Origin: an uncultured Campylobacter sp.
GTDB taxonomy: Bacteria > Campylobacterota > Campylobacteria > Campylobacterales > Campylobacteraceae
Assembly (NCBI GenBank): GCA_900772495.1
Contig: CAAHEJ010000103.1
Span: forward strand, 1 to 19,677
Direction of reading: 5' to 3'
DNA length: 19,677 bases
Shown: piece by piece, positions 1 to 7,367 of the stretch
Layout of the letters: the number at the start of each line of letters is the position of its first letter
Position numbering within the stretch: position 1 is the stretch's first letter
The notes under the pieces: generated by a model
What the model saw: only the letters and a program-made list of their open reading frames with translations
Told to the model about the DNA's origin: nothing
The model's database searches: none
Program-made: the position numbers and the translations under genes

Positions 1-309
1 ATTTTGAGCTAGGGCATTTTGGCTTGCAAATGAGCTAAAATTTGCGCTTAAAATGCGTTTAGCAAGGTAAAAATTCACAAGGATAGAGCTTAACAAAATA
101 GGCAAATACGCAAGTTTCCAAAAGGCGTAGAAAAAGAGACTTGCGGCTATTAAAAAGACCTTTGCGAGTGTGTAAGGGTTTATGAAAAGGTGAAATTGAG
201 CGCAAAATTTATCACAGATTTTTGCAAACTGCTCGCTTTTTAGCAGATGAAACACCGCCCACACCACAGGCAAAAAGGCAAAGATGAAAAGTAAAGATGA
301 AAAAACCAT
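1..309 (-). CDS. MBOAT family O-acyltransferase, N-terminal part (cut by window edge)
   Basis: The 103 codons read leftward from the ATG at 309 stay open to base 1, so the C-terminal part lies outside the window. The protein starts MVFSSLLFIFAFLPVVWAVF, a hydrophobic first helix, then a short polar stretch and a second hydrophobic segment at about residues 45-85 (VFLIAASLFFYAFWKLAYLP). This layout is typical of the N-terminus of membrane-bound O-acyltransferases of the AlgI/PatA type, which move acetyl groups across the inner membrane to an extracytoplasmic polysaccharide or peptidoglycan. The catalytic histidine region is not in view, so the substrate cannot be named. Peptidoglycan O-acetylation (PatA-like) is a reasonable guess for Campylobacter. 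An extended -10 lies about 40 bases upstream. Confidence 0.72.
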   Translation of the reverse strand, partial: MVFSSLLFIFAFLPVVWAVFHLLKSEQFAKICDKFCAQFHLFINPYTLAKVFLIAASLFFYAFWKLAYLPILLSSILVNFYLAKRILSANFSSFASQNALAQN

Positions 310-348
310 AAAATTCGCCTCGTTTATATGTTAAATTTAAAAATTTCA

Positions 349-357
349 ATTATAACA
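349..357 (-). promoter_or_regulatory. Extended -10 promoter of the acyltransferase gene
   Basis: Read on the minus strand the bases are TGTTATAAT, a perfect TGn-TATAAT extended -10 (hexamer at 349-354). It lies about 40 bases before the ATG at 309. No -35 box is evident, as is usual in Campylobacter. Confidence 0.6.
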
Positions 358-385
358 AAAATTTGATAAATGGGTTAGCTTTTTT

Positions 386-425
386 AAAAAACATCGAAGT
401 TTGCGCCTTTATCTATATCGCAAAC
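386..425 (-). terminator. Rho-independent terminator after the outer-membrane protein gene
   Basis: On the minus strand GTTTGCG (419-425) pairs perfectly with CGCAAAC (399-405) across a 13-base loop. A run of six T (386-391) follows eight bases later. It lies 46 bases past the stop codon of the outer-membrane protein gene, before the promoter of the acyltransferase gene. Confidence 0.5.
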
Positions 426-471
426 AATGCTTTTTGTAAGTCTAACCCCTACTTGTCTTACCCAAAAGCCA

Positions 472-1038
472 CTAAAACTGCCACCTGTAACCAAGCAAAA
501 ACTTCACTCCGCCAAGTGTAGGCTTGTCGATTTGATTTGGCAAGTTTTGCGTGAGTTTGCCCATTCCACCGCCTAGCTCAAAAAACACGCTATGCCCGCT
601 CATAGTGATAAACTCGTGTCCTATCCCGCCTTGTATCTCGTAGTAAAATGGCTTTTCGCCCATAGCCGTGTCCTTTGTGGCAACTAGCCCAAAGCCTCCG
701 CTTACAAAAAGATAAGGGCGAAAATACGCAAAGCCCATATGTGAAAGCGCGGAACTGCCCATCAAAAGCCCAGCCATAAGCTTTTCGTGAAAGATGAGTG
801 CGGACGAGTCGTATTTTTCTTCTTGCAGTTTCAAAGCGCGCATTTCCACTGAAACGGCGTTTCGCACCTGCACCAAATCCGTGCTGTATAGGGCAAATCC
901 AGCCTCCACGCCCCCGCCCATAGCTGCCCCAAAGTTGCCATACGCGCCAAGTGAAAGTGTGCTTTTTTCGCTAAAATTTGCCGCATTTAGGGCATTTACG
1001 CAGGCTAAAAGTAAAATCACAAACAAGCATTTTTTCAT
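472..1038 (-). CDS. Small outer-membrane beta-barrel protein, function unknown
   Basis: The 188-residue protein begins MKKCLFVILLLACVNALNA, a clear Sec signal peptide with an ALNA/AN cleavage site. The mature part alternates Gly-rich and aromatic strands (SLGAYGNFGAAMGGGVEAGFA, YLFVSGGFGLVA, YYEIQGGIGHEF, VFFELGGGMGKL) and ends LLGYRWQF, with a terminal Phe as expected for a barrel inserted by BamA. About eight strands fit this length. The open frame extends 17 codons further upstream, but that part overlaps the promoter -10. Two adjacent ATGs (1041 and 1038) both precede the signal peptide; GAGAG is better spaced for the second, so I chose 1038. The gene lies just downstream of the copper-type TonB receptor on the same strand but has its own promoter. 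I do not recognise its specific role. Confidence 0.72.
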   Translation of the reverse strand: MKKCLFVILLLACVNALNAANFSEKSTLSLGAYGNFGAAMGGGVEAGFALYSTDLVQVRNAVSVEMRALKLQEEKYDSSALIFHEKLMAGLLMGSSALSHMGFAYFRPYLFVSGGFGLVATKDTAMGEKPFYYEIQGGIGHEFITMSGHSVFFELGGGMGKLTQNLPNQIDKPTLGGVKFLLGYRWQF

Positions 1039-1062
1039 CATCAACTCTCTTTCAAAATTCGC

Positions 1063-1071
1063 ATTATAACA
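1063..1071 (-). promoter_or_regulatory. Extended -10 promoter of the outer-membrane protein gene
   Basis: The minus strand reads TGTTATAAT (hexamer 1063-1068), about 25 bases before the start codon. The implied leader is very short. A separate promoter here means the gene need not depend on read-through from the TonB receptor gene. Confidence 0.6.
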
Positions 1072-1153
1072 CAATTTGCAAATTTTCACAAAAATTCAAA
1101 CGAAATTCGCGTGTGCTAAGATAGGCGACATTAAGAGTGCAAAAACACTCTCA

Positions 1154-3172
1154 TCACAAAAATGCGTTCAAATTCAGCTTAAATTTCGCCCAAAAGCTTC
1201 GTGCTGGTTCAAAGACTTTATCGCTTATGGGATTGTCTGTCCCCACAATCTCCACGCTGTTTTTGGATAGATGATAAGCATAAAGTGTATTTGTAAGGTT
1301 TTCTACGCCAAGAAAAAGAGAAAAATTCTTGTGTTTATAACCACCATAAATGTCCATAGTGTAAAAGCCAGCAGTTGCGCCTATGTCCTTGCTGATGACA
1401 TTGCCAAAGCCCTCAGCAAAGCGGTTTTGCGCCGCATTTGCGTGCAAGTCCCAGCGAAGTAGCCACGATTTACTTTCTATGTAAAGCGAAACATTGCCTT
1501 GTAATGGCGCGATACTTGGCAAAGGCGAGCGCGCTTCAAGATTGTATTCATCATTTGCCTTTAAATTTTCCCCATACACATAAGATACATTGCCATAAAG
1601 GTGCAAGAGTTTCCATAGCACAAGTTCGCTTTCAAGCTCGCCGCCAAAAAGTGCCGCATTTGTTTGCAAAGCGCTTGATTTTTTCCAGTCGATGAGTATG
1701 TAGTTTTTTGCGCTTGATGCAAAAAGTGAAGCACTCAAATAAAAAATGCTATTTTGATACGCCGCGCCCAAATCCACCTGAGCGTTTTGCTCGGGGCGCA
1801 AAGCCTCTCCGCCCGTTTTGTCAAGCTCCCAAAAGTCCGCCCCACGGCTTGCAAAGCCCGCGCCACCGTAAAAGGTTACATTATCAAAATAATGCTCATA
1901 ACGCAAAAAGCCACTTGGCAAAAGTTCGGTTTTGCTCCACGAGTTAGCATATCGCTTTTTGTTGAGCGTGTCAAGTCTTGCGCCAAAGAAAAGCCCGCTA
2001 TTTTCTATGCCAAAATACTGCCCTTGCAAAAAGCTATCAAAATGATGTGCCATATAATTTTTTTTGTAAGATTTGATAAAGGCTGAGCTATCGGCTTCGC
2101 TTTCGCTCGTGCCGCTGCCATTGCGCGATGAATGCGTGTCATTGTTGTAATCAACCCCAAAGCCAAAGCCTAAATTTTCGGTGATTTTAAAATCAAGCTC
2201 CGTCCTTGCGCCTATATTTGTGCGTTTAGGATTGTTGAGGTTATACTCTCTTGTCAAATTTGGGCGGTGCGTGTAATTGTCCATTATATGGTCGGTTGTG
2301 TTAAACCACGCGCGAAAATCAAGCAAGTTGAGCCAAAAATTCAGCTCTTGGTTAAAGCGAAAATTCAACGAAGTTCTATCAAAAGTTCGCGCGTCCATAG
2401 CTCTGTCCGCATAAGCGGCGTATCCTCTGCTAAAATCGCCTCTTAGTTCAAAGGATTGCGCGTATTGAGGCGTGAGTGTGGCGATGAGGCTTATCGCTTC
2501 TTTTTTATTTGCCGAATGCACTACTTCTTTGTCAGCACTTTTATAATCTCCGCTTGCATACTTTGACGCAAAAACTTGCACAGAGCCAAATTCGTTGCCA
2601 GCGATGGCGTTTGCGGTGGCTTCTATTTGGTTAAAACTCCCATAAAGAAAGCCCGCATCAGCTGCCGCGCTGAACGCGTCAAAACGCTGTATTTTTCCGT
2701 CAAAAAGCACGCCACCAAAGCTTAAAGCCCCAAAACGCACATCTTGCGGTCCTTTGAAAATCCTAATGTCGTTGTAGGTTTCAGGGAAGATATAAGCGGT
2801 GCCAGAGTCCATTCGTCCGCCACAACCTCCGCTTAACACGCCGCCATTTAAAAGCACAGGCACTCTTGAAGCTCCTTGCGAGCGAAACAAAAACTCACTC
2901 CCGCCACCACCATTTCGCGTCATCGAAAAGCCGGGCAAATTTGTAAAAGTCTTTGCCAAATCGCCTGAATTTAAGGCTTTGTCTTTACCAGAAAAACTTG
3001 TATCGGTTGTAGAGTTCAGCTTATTTGCTTCGCTTGTGATATAAACGGGCGAAAGGACAAAGATATCTGCGTTATTTGAGCTTTGAGTCTTGCTTTTTCG
3101 CTCATCAGCTTGACAAAGCGTGAGAAAAAAGGCACAAAGAAAGAGAGGTAAAAAAGGGCTAAATTTGTGCAT
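1154..3172 (-). CDS. TonB-dependent outer-membrane receptor, copper (OprC/NosA) type
   Basis: The 672-residue protein has a signal peptide (residues 1-22, LCAFFLTLCQA/D), a possible TonB box (FVLSPVYITS, about 38-47), a plug domain (about 55-165) with the conserved YIFPETYNDIRIFKGPQ block at 127-143, and a 22-strand-type barrel. The plug block and the barrel motif DHIMDNY (294-300) match the TonB-copper receptor family that includes Pseudomonas OprC and NosA. OprC binds copper through a CxxxM-HxM site; here Cys117-Met121 (CGGRM) and His295-Met297 (HIM) are both kept. The likely role is import of copper ions across the outer membrane, powered by TonB-ExbBD. The start at 3172 has AAGGA seven bases upstream and gives an intact signal peptide; an in-frame start 11 codons earlier lacks this. 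The family call is firm, the metal is inferred. Confidence 0.88.
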   Translation of the reverse strand: MHKFSPFLPLFLCAFFLTLCQADERKSKTQSSNNADIFVLSPVYITSEANKLNSTTDTSFSGKDKALNSGDLAKTFTNLPGFSMTRNGGGGSEFLFRSQGASRVPVLLNGGVLSGGCGGRMDSGTAYIFPETYNDIRIFKGPQDVRFGALSFGGVLFDGKIQRFDAFSAAADAGFLYGSFNQIEATANAIAGNEFGSVQVFASKYASGDYKSADKEVVHSANKKEAISLIATLTPQYAQSFELRGDFSRGYAAYADRAMDARTFDRTSLNFRFNQELNFWLNLLDFRAWFNTTDHIMDNYTHRPNLTREYNLNNPKRTNIGARTELDFKITENLGFGFGVDYNNDTHSSRNGSGTSESEADSSAFIKSYKKNYMAHHFDSFLQGQYFGIENSGLFFGARLDTLNKKRYANSWSKTELLPSGFLRYEHYFDNVTFYGGAGFASRGADFWELDKTGGEALRPEQNAQVDLGAAYQNSIFYLSASLFASSAKNYILIDWKKSSALQTNAALFGGELESELVLWKLLHLYGNVSYVYGENLKANDEYNLEARSPLPSIAPLQGNVSLYIESKSWLLRWDLHANAAQNRFAEGFGNVISKDIGATAGFYTMDIYGGYKHKNFSLFLGVENLTNTLYAYHLSKNSVEIVGTDNPISDKVFEPARSFWAKFKLNLNAFL

Positions 3173-3212
3173 TTGATATCCTTTTCTATTTTCGTATTGC
3201 ATCATATAACGG

Positions 3213-3225
3213 CGATATTGTATCG
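3213..3225 (-). promoter_or_regulatory. Dyad CGATA-TTG-TATCG over a possible -10 of the TonB receptor gene
   Basis: A perfect 5+3+5 inverted repeat covers a candidate -10, TACAAT on the minus strand at 3217-3222, 45 bases before the receptor start. TCGTATT also occurs twice, at 3192-3198 and 3223-3229, 31 bases apart (three helical turns). Repressor binding here would block transcription. No known box (for example Fur) is a clear match, so this is a candidate operator only. Confidence 0.3.
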
Positions 3226-3327
3226 TATTTTACAAATTTAAGCAAGAAAAAGTTTGAAAAATAGCACAGAGCCACAAGCGCGCTTGATAAATCAAATTTA
3301 CATTAAGCGATGAAAGCTTTTGCGATA

Positions 3328-3846
3328 TCATTGTCTTGGCAATGTAAATTTTAAAATGTCTATATGCTCGCATTTTAAGAGAAAAATTTTCTTATCAATG
3401 CCGCCCGTAAAGCCCGTGAGCTTGTGATTTGCGCCGATGATTCTATGACAAGGGACGATGATAGGCAAAGGATTGCGCCCAACAGCTTTGCCAACGGCTC
3501 TTGCGGACATTTTGGCTATGCCATTTTTGTGCGCGATTTGTTGAGCAAGCTCGCCATAGGTGCTGAGTTTGCCATAAGGCACTAAGCGCAACAAATCCCA
3601 TACTTCGTGCTGAAATTTGCTACCTTTTAAGGCTATTTTGAGCGTAAATTTTGGCTCTTTGCCGCTAAAATACTCATCAAGCCAAAGTTTGCTTTTATCA
3701 AAAATGCTTAAAGGCTTGATTATAGCCTTTTCAAGTTCATTTTCATTAAGCGTAGTGTCAAAGCAAAGCTGTGTCAAGTGTATGCTGTCGCTAAAAAGCG
3801 TGAGTTTTCCAAGTGGAGAGCTATAAAAACAAGCAAAAGAGTGCAT
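3328..3846 (-). CDS. ogt: Methylated-DNA--[protein]-cysteine S-methyltransferase (O6-alkylguanine repair)
   Basis: This single-use repair protein moves alkyl groups from O6-alkylguanine in DNA onto its own cysteine. The 172 residues hold an N-terminal domain (to about 70) and the C-terminal active domain. In the latter FQHEVWDLLRLVPYGKLSTYGELA is the DNA-binding helix-turn-helix region, VGRNPLPIIVPCHRIIG carries the acceptor Cys133 in PCHR, and TGFTGGIDKKIFLLKCE is the usual end. A GTG nine codons upstream is also open, but the extended -10 lies directly against it. The ATG at 3846, with AAGG eight bases upstream, is therefore the likely start. The protein lacks the Ada regulatory domain. It is divergent from the phosphate transporter gene and appears to be a single-gene unit. 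Confidence 0.92.
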   Translation of the reverse strand: MHSFACFYSSPLGKLTLFSDSIHLTQLCFDTTLNENELEKAIIKPLSIFDKSKLWLDEYFSGKEPKFTLKIALKGSKFQHEVWDLLRLVPYGKLSTYGELAQQIAHKNGIAKMSARAVGKAVGRNPLPIIVPCHRIIGANHKLTGFTGGIDKKIFLLKCEHIDILKFTLPRQ

Positions 3847-3873
3847 AAATAGCCTTGAAATGATATTTGGCAC

Positions 3874-3882
3874 ATTATAACA
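3874..3882 (-). promoter_or_regulatory. Extended -10 promoter of ogt
   Basis: The minus strand reads TGTTATAAT with the hexamer at 3874-3879, 28 bases before the chosen ATG. Its position rules out the upstream GTG as a useful start. Confidence 0.6.
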
Positions 3883-3970
3883 AATTTTGAGTAAATTTTT
3901 ATCAACTTTAAAATTTAAATATAAAAATTAAATTGTAAATTTAACCCTACACACACGACACATTCACACC

Positions 3971-4006
3971 AAAATTTACAAATATACACAATCATTTGTA
4001 AATTTT
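3971..4006. repeat. Perfect 13-bp inverted repeat in the ogt / Na-Pi transporter intergenic region
   Basis: AAAATTTACAAAT (3971-3983) and ATTTGTAAATTTT (3994-4006) are exact reverse complements with a 10-base spacer. The right arm ends 13 bases before the -10 of the transporter gene, so it covers the -35 zone. A third copy of the core, TTGTAAATTT, lies at 3933-3942. Sited between divergent promoters, this may be a regulator-binding site. The arms are AT-rich, so chance has some weight. Confidence 0.45.
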
Positions 4007-4016
4007 ATGTAAAATA

Positions 4017-4025
4017 TGCTACAAT
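4017..4025 (+). promoter_or_regulatory. Extended -10 promoter of the Na/Pi cotransporter gene
   Basis: TGCTACAAT is a TGn-TACAAT extended -10 with the hexamer at 4020-4025. It lies 32 bases before the ATG at 4058. Confidence 0.55.
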
Positions 4026-4057
4026 GGCGAAATTTTTTGTAAAAAAGGTGGTGCGTG

Positions 4058-5914
4058 ATGATTTCTCGGACTTGGGGCGTGATAAAGCAGTATTATTTTC
4101 TTGTCATTGCCATTTTGCTTATCTATGCTTTGGCGACTCACAAGCAAATCGGCGAGCTGTGTGCTGGTGTAGCCATACTTCTCTTTGGTATGTTCTTTTT
4201 GGGAGATGGCTTTAAGTCCTTTTCGGGCGGGTTTTTGGAGCGCATTTTAGCTCGCTACACTAAAACGCCTTTGAAAAGTATCGTTTTTGGCACGCTTGCC
4301 ACGATGATAATGCAAAGTTCCACGCTTGTGTCTGTGCTGGCTATTTCCTTTGTGAGCGCGTCTTTAATCACGCTCACGCAAGGCATAGGCGTAATGTTTG
4401 GGGCGAATTTAGGCAACACGGCAGGCTCGTGGCTCATCGCTGGGGCTTCATCGATAAACATTTCATCACTCGCACTGCCTTTGATAGCGGGCGGCGTGCT
4501 TTTAACCTTTCATTCAAGTAAGATTTATAAAGGTTTAGGCAAGGTTTTGGCTGGGCTTGGGTTCTTTTTCTTGGGCGTTTTTTACATAAAGGCTGGATTT
4601 GAGAGCTTTCAAGGCGTAATGGACTTATCACAATACAAATTTGAAGGCTACAAAGCGGTTTTTGCCTTTTTGTTGCTCGGTGCAGCCATAACTGCCATAA
4701 TCCAAAGCTCACACGCTACCCTTGCCATCGTCATCACAGCATTTTTGGAGCATCAAATCAGCTATGACGCCGCACTTGCAGCCGTGCTTGGCACGAGCGT
4801 GGGCGGTGTGGTAACGGCTCTTATAGCAAGCCTTAGCGCAAATGCCGAAGGGCGCAGGCTGGCGTTGGCGAATTGTATCTTTAACTTCACCACGGTTTTT
4901 TTAGTAGTCGTGTTTTTCCCACTTTTTAAATTCGTAAATGACTTTTTAGCGGATTTGATACACCTACAAAGCGACTCCATACTGCGTTTGTCGCTCTTTC
5001 ACACTCTTTTTAATCTCTTTGGCATAGTGCTTTTAACGGCTTTTATCCCTGTTATGGCAAGGTTTTTAAACAAGATTTTCAAGCAAGCTGCAAAGAGCGA
5101 AACCACGCCGCTTTTCATCAACGACACGCTTTTGCCTTTCCACGACACAGCGGTTAAGGCTTTGGGTAATGAAGTCTATCACCTGTATGACAATGCTTTT
5201 ACCATCATCGCTCACACCATAGGCTTGCACCGCACGGACATTCGCGGCGATGAGAATTTAGAAGAAGTGGTAAAAAACACGGATTGGCTCAAAAAAGAAG
5301 TCAATGTCGATGAGCTTTACAAAAAGAAAATTAAATCTTTGTTTAACAATATAATGGATTTTTCAACAAAACTTCAAATTTCAGCAAATGACACCCAGCA
5401 CGCACAACGCATCGTGGCGCTTCAAATCGCTTCACGCAAAATCGCCGAAGCGACAAAGAACATAGGGCTTTTGCAAGAAAATATGCGTAAATTCTCAACA
5501 GGCAAAAACACCTATCTCAAACAAGAGTATGATGAAATGCGCGTGGATTTAGGCAAACTTTTGCGTTTAATCGAGCAGATGAAAAATGTGCCTAAAAAAG
5601 GGCTTAAAAACACCAAAGGAATGCTGAAAAAGCAAAAGAAATTTTTTGAGCGCGAGGACAAAGATGCCTTTGAAGTGGTAGAAAATTTGATAAAGAAAAA
5701 GGCTATCACCACAGCAAATGGCACTTCGCTTTTAAATGATTTGTCATTTATTAACAATGTCGCCAAAGAGTTAATCGCCGCGATAAATCACCTTTATGGA
5801 CTGAGCAAAAATGTCTCTGTGGATTCTAAAATGCACAAGGATAAAAAAGAATTCAAACAAGGCAAGCACAAAAAGCATAAAGGACAGCAAAATGGCTACG
5901 AGCGAGGGCTTTAA
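4058..5914 (+). CDS. Na/Pi-cotransporter family protein with C-terminal PhoU-like domain
   Basis: The 618-residue inner-membrane protein has about eight to ten membrane segments in residues 10-350, then a charged helical region (about 365-600) like the PhoU-type domain of bacterial NptA/YjbB proteins. The two inverted halves each carry the family QSS motif (Q86-S-S in MIMQSSTLVS and Q216-S-S in AIIQSSHATL) and a glycine motif (GANLGNT at 115-121, GTSVGG at 245-250), which form the Na+ and phosphate site. The likely role is Na+-coupled phosphate movement; in bacteria related proteins often export phosphate. A GTG lies directly before the ATG at 4058; AAGG nine bases upstream suits the ATG. The C-terminus is very basic (KQGKHKKHKGQQNG). 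The next gene overlaps this one by 23 bases. Confidence 0.88.
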   Translation: MISRTWGVIKQYYFLVIAILLIYALATHKQIGELCAGVAILLFGMFFLGDGFKSFSGGFLERILARYTKTPLKSIVFGTLATMIMQSSTLVSVLAISFVSASLITLTQGIGVMFGANLGNTAGSWLIAGASSINISSLALPLIAGGVLLTFHSSKIYKGLGKVLAGLGFFFLGVFYIKAGFESFQGVMDLSQYKFEGYKAVFAFLLLGAAITAIIQSSHATLAIVITAFLEHQISYDAALAAVLGTSVGGVVTALIASLSANAEGRRLALANCIFNFTTVFLVVVFFPLFKFVNDFLADLIHLQSDSILRLSLFHTLFNLFGIVLLTAFIPVMARFLNKIFKQAAKSETTPLFINDTLLPFHDTAVKALGNEVYHLYDNAFTIIAHTIGLHRTDIRGDENLEEVVKNTDWLKKEVNVDELYKKKIKSLFNNIMDFSTKLQISANDTQHAQRIVALQIASRKIAEATKNIGLLQENMRKFSTGKNTYLKQEYDEMRVDLGKLLRLIEQMKNVPKKGLKNTKGMLKKQKKFFEREDKDAFEVVENLIKKKAITTANGTSLLNDLSFINNVAKELIAAINHLYGLSKNVSVDSKMHKDKKEFKQGKHKKHKGQQNGYERGL

Positions 5915-6260
5915 AGACTTTGTTTTGGAAAATTGTGAGCGCGCAAATGCTGAATTTAGCTTGAATTTCACATTTAGCGCGCGAAAAATGTTTGGAGAAT
6001 ACTGCGTTTATGTCAATAACAAGGGCGTTTTAAAGGCACTTTTTTTGCTGTGCGATGAGAGCGTTTTTGTGAAAAAGCTTGCAAAACTTGCTGAATTTGT
6101 GGCGCAAAATGAAGCGCATTTTAGCGTGGGTTATCCTTATGAAGGGGCAAAAGAGCATTTCATCATCGACACTGAAAACACTGAATTTTTAGGAGCTTTG
6201 CTTGAAATTTTAGTGCCACTTTTGCCTGTGCTAAAACCCAAAAAGCCTAAAAATAAGTGA
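5892..6260 (+). CDS. TfoX N-terminal-domain-like small protein
   Basis: The 122-residue protein resembles the TfoX/Sxy N-terminal domain: ARKMFGEYCVYVNNKGVLKALFLLCDESVFVK matches the family pattern of a conserved MFGG-like turn followed by a strand pair, and GYPYEGAKEHFIIDTE follows. It lacks the C-terminal TfoX domain of the competence regulators of gamma-proteobacteria, so a competence role should not be assumed. The start at 5892 has AAAGGA seven bases upstream; the open frame extends 27 codons further but that lies inside the transporter gene. The 23-base overlap with the transporter suggests one transcript and coupled translation. The C-terminus is a short Lys/Pro tail. The molecular function is unknown. 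Confidence 0.72.
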   Translation: MATSEGFKDFVLENCERANAEFSLNFTFSARKMFGEYCVYVNNKGVLKALFLLCDESVFVKKLAKLAEFVAQNEAHFSVGYPYEGAKEHFIIDTENTEFLGALLEILVPLLPVLKPKKPKNK

Positions 6261-6401
6261 GAATTTAAGTTTTTGCACAAGGTGAAAATATAAAGTGTTA
6301 GCTTGAAACGCTTTTGAAAGCTATCTTTGGATTAGATGTTAAATTTTTCTCCACAATGAAAGCAAAATTTATGAAAATTTGAGCCAAATTTAAGCATTTT
6401 T

Positions 6402-6410
6402 TGCTATAAT
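6402..6410 (+). promoter_or_regulatory. Extended -10 promoter of atpB
   Basis: TGCTATAAT, a perfect extended -10 (hexamer 6405-6410), lies 33 bases before the ATG of atpB, and T-rich sequence precedes it. Confidence 0.65.
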
Positions 6411-6443
6411 GCCTAAAAATTTTACGCTACCAAAGGAAAATTG

Positions 6444-7124
6444 ATGAAAGATTTGTTTTTGTTTAGCTCATTTATCGATGGAAGCCACGAGTTTGCCTAC
6501 TTTTTTCACCTAGCACTTGTCGCTATCATCGCTGTTATCATCGCTAAAACGGCGACAAAGTCTATGCAGCTCGTGCCGCGCGGCATTCAAAACATAGCAG
6601 AGGCTTATTTGGAGGGCGTTGTGAGTATGGGGCGCGACACGATGGGGAGCGAAGAGCTTGCCCGCAAATACCTACCGCTTGTCGCTACTATCGGTTTTAT
6701 CGTGTTTTTCAGCAACATTATCGGCATCATACCCGGCTTTGAAGCCCCCACAGCCAGCCTAAATCTCACGGCGACTATGGCTATCATCGTCTTTGTGTAT
6801 TATCACTTTGAGGGTATCCGCTTGCAAGGGGTTTTGCAGTATTTCAAGCACTTTATGGGACCTGTGCCTGTGCTTGCCCCGCTTATGTTTCCTATCGAGG
6901 TTGTGTCGCATTTTTCGCGTGTCATCTCGCTTTCTTTTCGGCTTTTTGGCAACATTAAAGGCGATGATTTGTTTTTGGGCGTGGTGCTTGCGCTTGTGCC
7001 GTGGGTTGCGCCACTTCCTGCTTATGTGCTGCTTACCTTTATGGCGTTTTTGCAAACCTTTATTTTTATGATTTTAACCTATGTGTATTTGGCTGGTGCT
7101 ACGGCTATTAGCGAGGGACATTGA
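6444..7124 (+). CDS. atpB: F0F1 ATP synthase subunit a
   Basis: This is the membrane stator subunit that forms the two half-channels carrying protons to and from the c-ring. The 226 residues hold about six membrane helices. The signature SRVISLSFRLFGNIKGDD (158-175) holds the essential arginine Arg166 (counterpart of E. coli Arg210), and FFSNIIGIIPGF plus LMFPIEVVSHFSR are also typical. Codon TTG lies just before the ATG; AAAGGA six bases upstream of 6444 favours the ATG. As in other Campylobacterota, atpB stands apart from the rest of the ATP synthase genes; here it is followed by a small membrane protein with overlapping codons. Confidence 0.97.
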   Translation: MKDLFLFSSFIDGSHEFAYFFHLALVAIIAVIIAKTATKSMQLVPRGIQNIAEAYLEGVVSMGRDTMGSEELARKYLPLVATIGFIVFFSNIIGIIPGFEAPTASLNLTATMAIIVFVYYHFEGIRLQGVLQYFKHFMGPVPVLAPLMFPIEVVSHFSRVISLSFRLFGNIKGDDLFLGVVLALVPWVAPLPAYVLLTFMAFLQTFIFMILTYVYLAGATAISEGH

Positions 7125-7312
7125 TTTATTTTTATGAATTTTTGCGTGGCGTAGGACTTGCGCTTGCGCTTTTTGGGGCTTGGTATGGCTTTATGATAAG
7201 CGGACATTCAGTATTTTATCTGTGCGTGGGTGCTTTGCCTGGGCTTTTCGTGTTTATCATCAGCGTTTTGCTTGTGGAAAATTATGATTTGCAAACAAAA
7301 CAAAAAGGCTAA
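7121..7312 (+). CDS. Small inner-membrane protein translated from a TTG start after atpB
   Basis: The 63-residue protein has two membrane segments (about residues 8-28 and 33-52) and a short charged tail (ENYDLQTKQKG). The only sensible start is TTG at 7121, which overlaps the atpB stop in TTGA; GAGGGA sits just upstream within the last atpB codons. From memory, C. jejuni has a small membrane protein gene in the same place next to atpB (Cj1203c). Conservation of the pair suggests a link to ATP synthase assembly, but this is inference and no function is known. The pair ends in the hairpin terminator at 7333-7359. Confidence 0.78.
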   Translation: MIYFYEFLRGVGLALALFGAWYGFMISGHSVFYLCVGALPGLFVFIISVLLVENYDLQTKQKG

Positions 7313-7332
7313 ATTTTGAGCGAAAATTTACC

Positions 7333-7359
7333 AAATTTGCTTTGTTAGGCAAATTTTTT
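7333..7359 (+). terminator. Rho-independent terminator of the atpB pair
   Basis: AAATTTGC (7333-7340) and GCAAATTT (7349-7356) form a perfect 8-bp stem with an 8-base loop, and the T run continues to 7359. It starts 21 bases after the stop of the small membrane protein gene. Confidence 0.6.
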
Positions 7360-7367
7360 ATCAATGA

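Noticed and set aside
3113..3172. Lipoprotein reading of the TonB receptor N-terminus (LTLC at 17-20)
   Set aside because: The residue before Cys is Leu, which does not fit a lipobox; a plain signal peptide is the better reading.
3275..3286. 12-bp palindrome CAAGCGCGCTTG downstream of ogt
   Set aside because: Short, with no T run and no promoter near it; nothing ties it to a function.
4024..4215. 63-codon frame starting MAKFFVKK before the phosphate transporter
   Set aside because: Its ATG overlaps the -10 hexamer and the frame runs over the well-supported transporter start.
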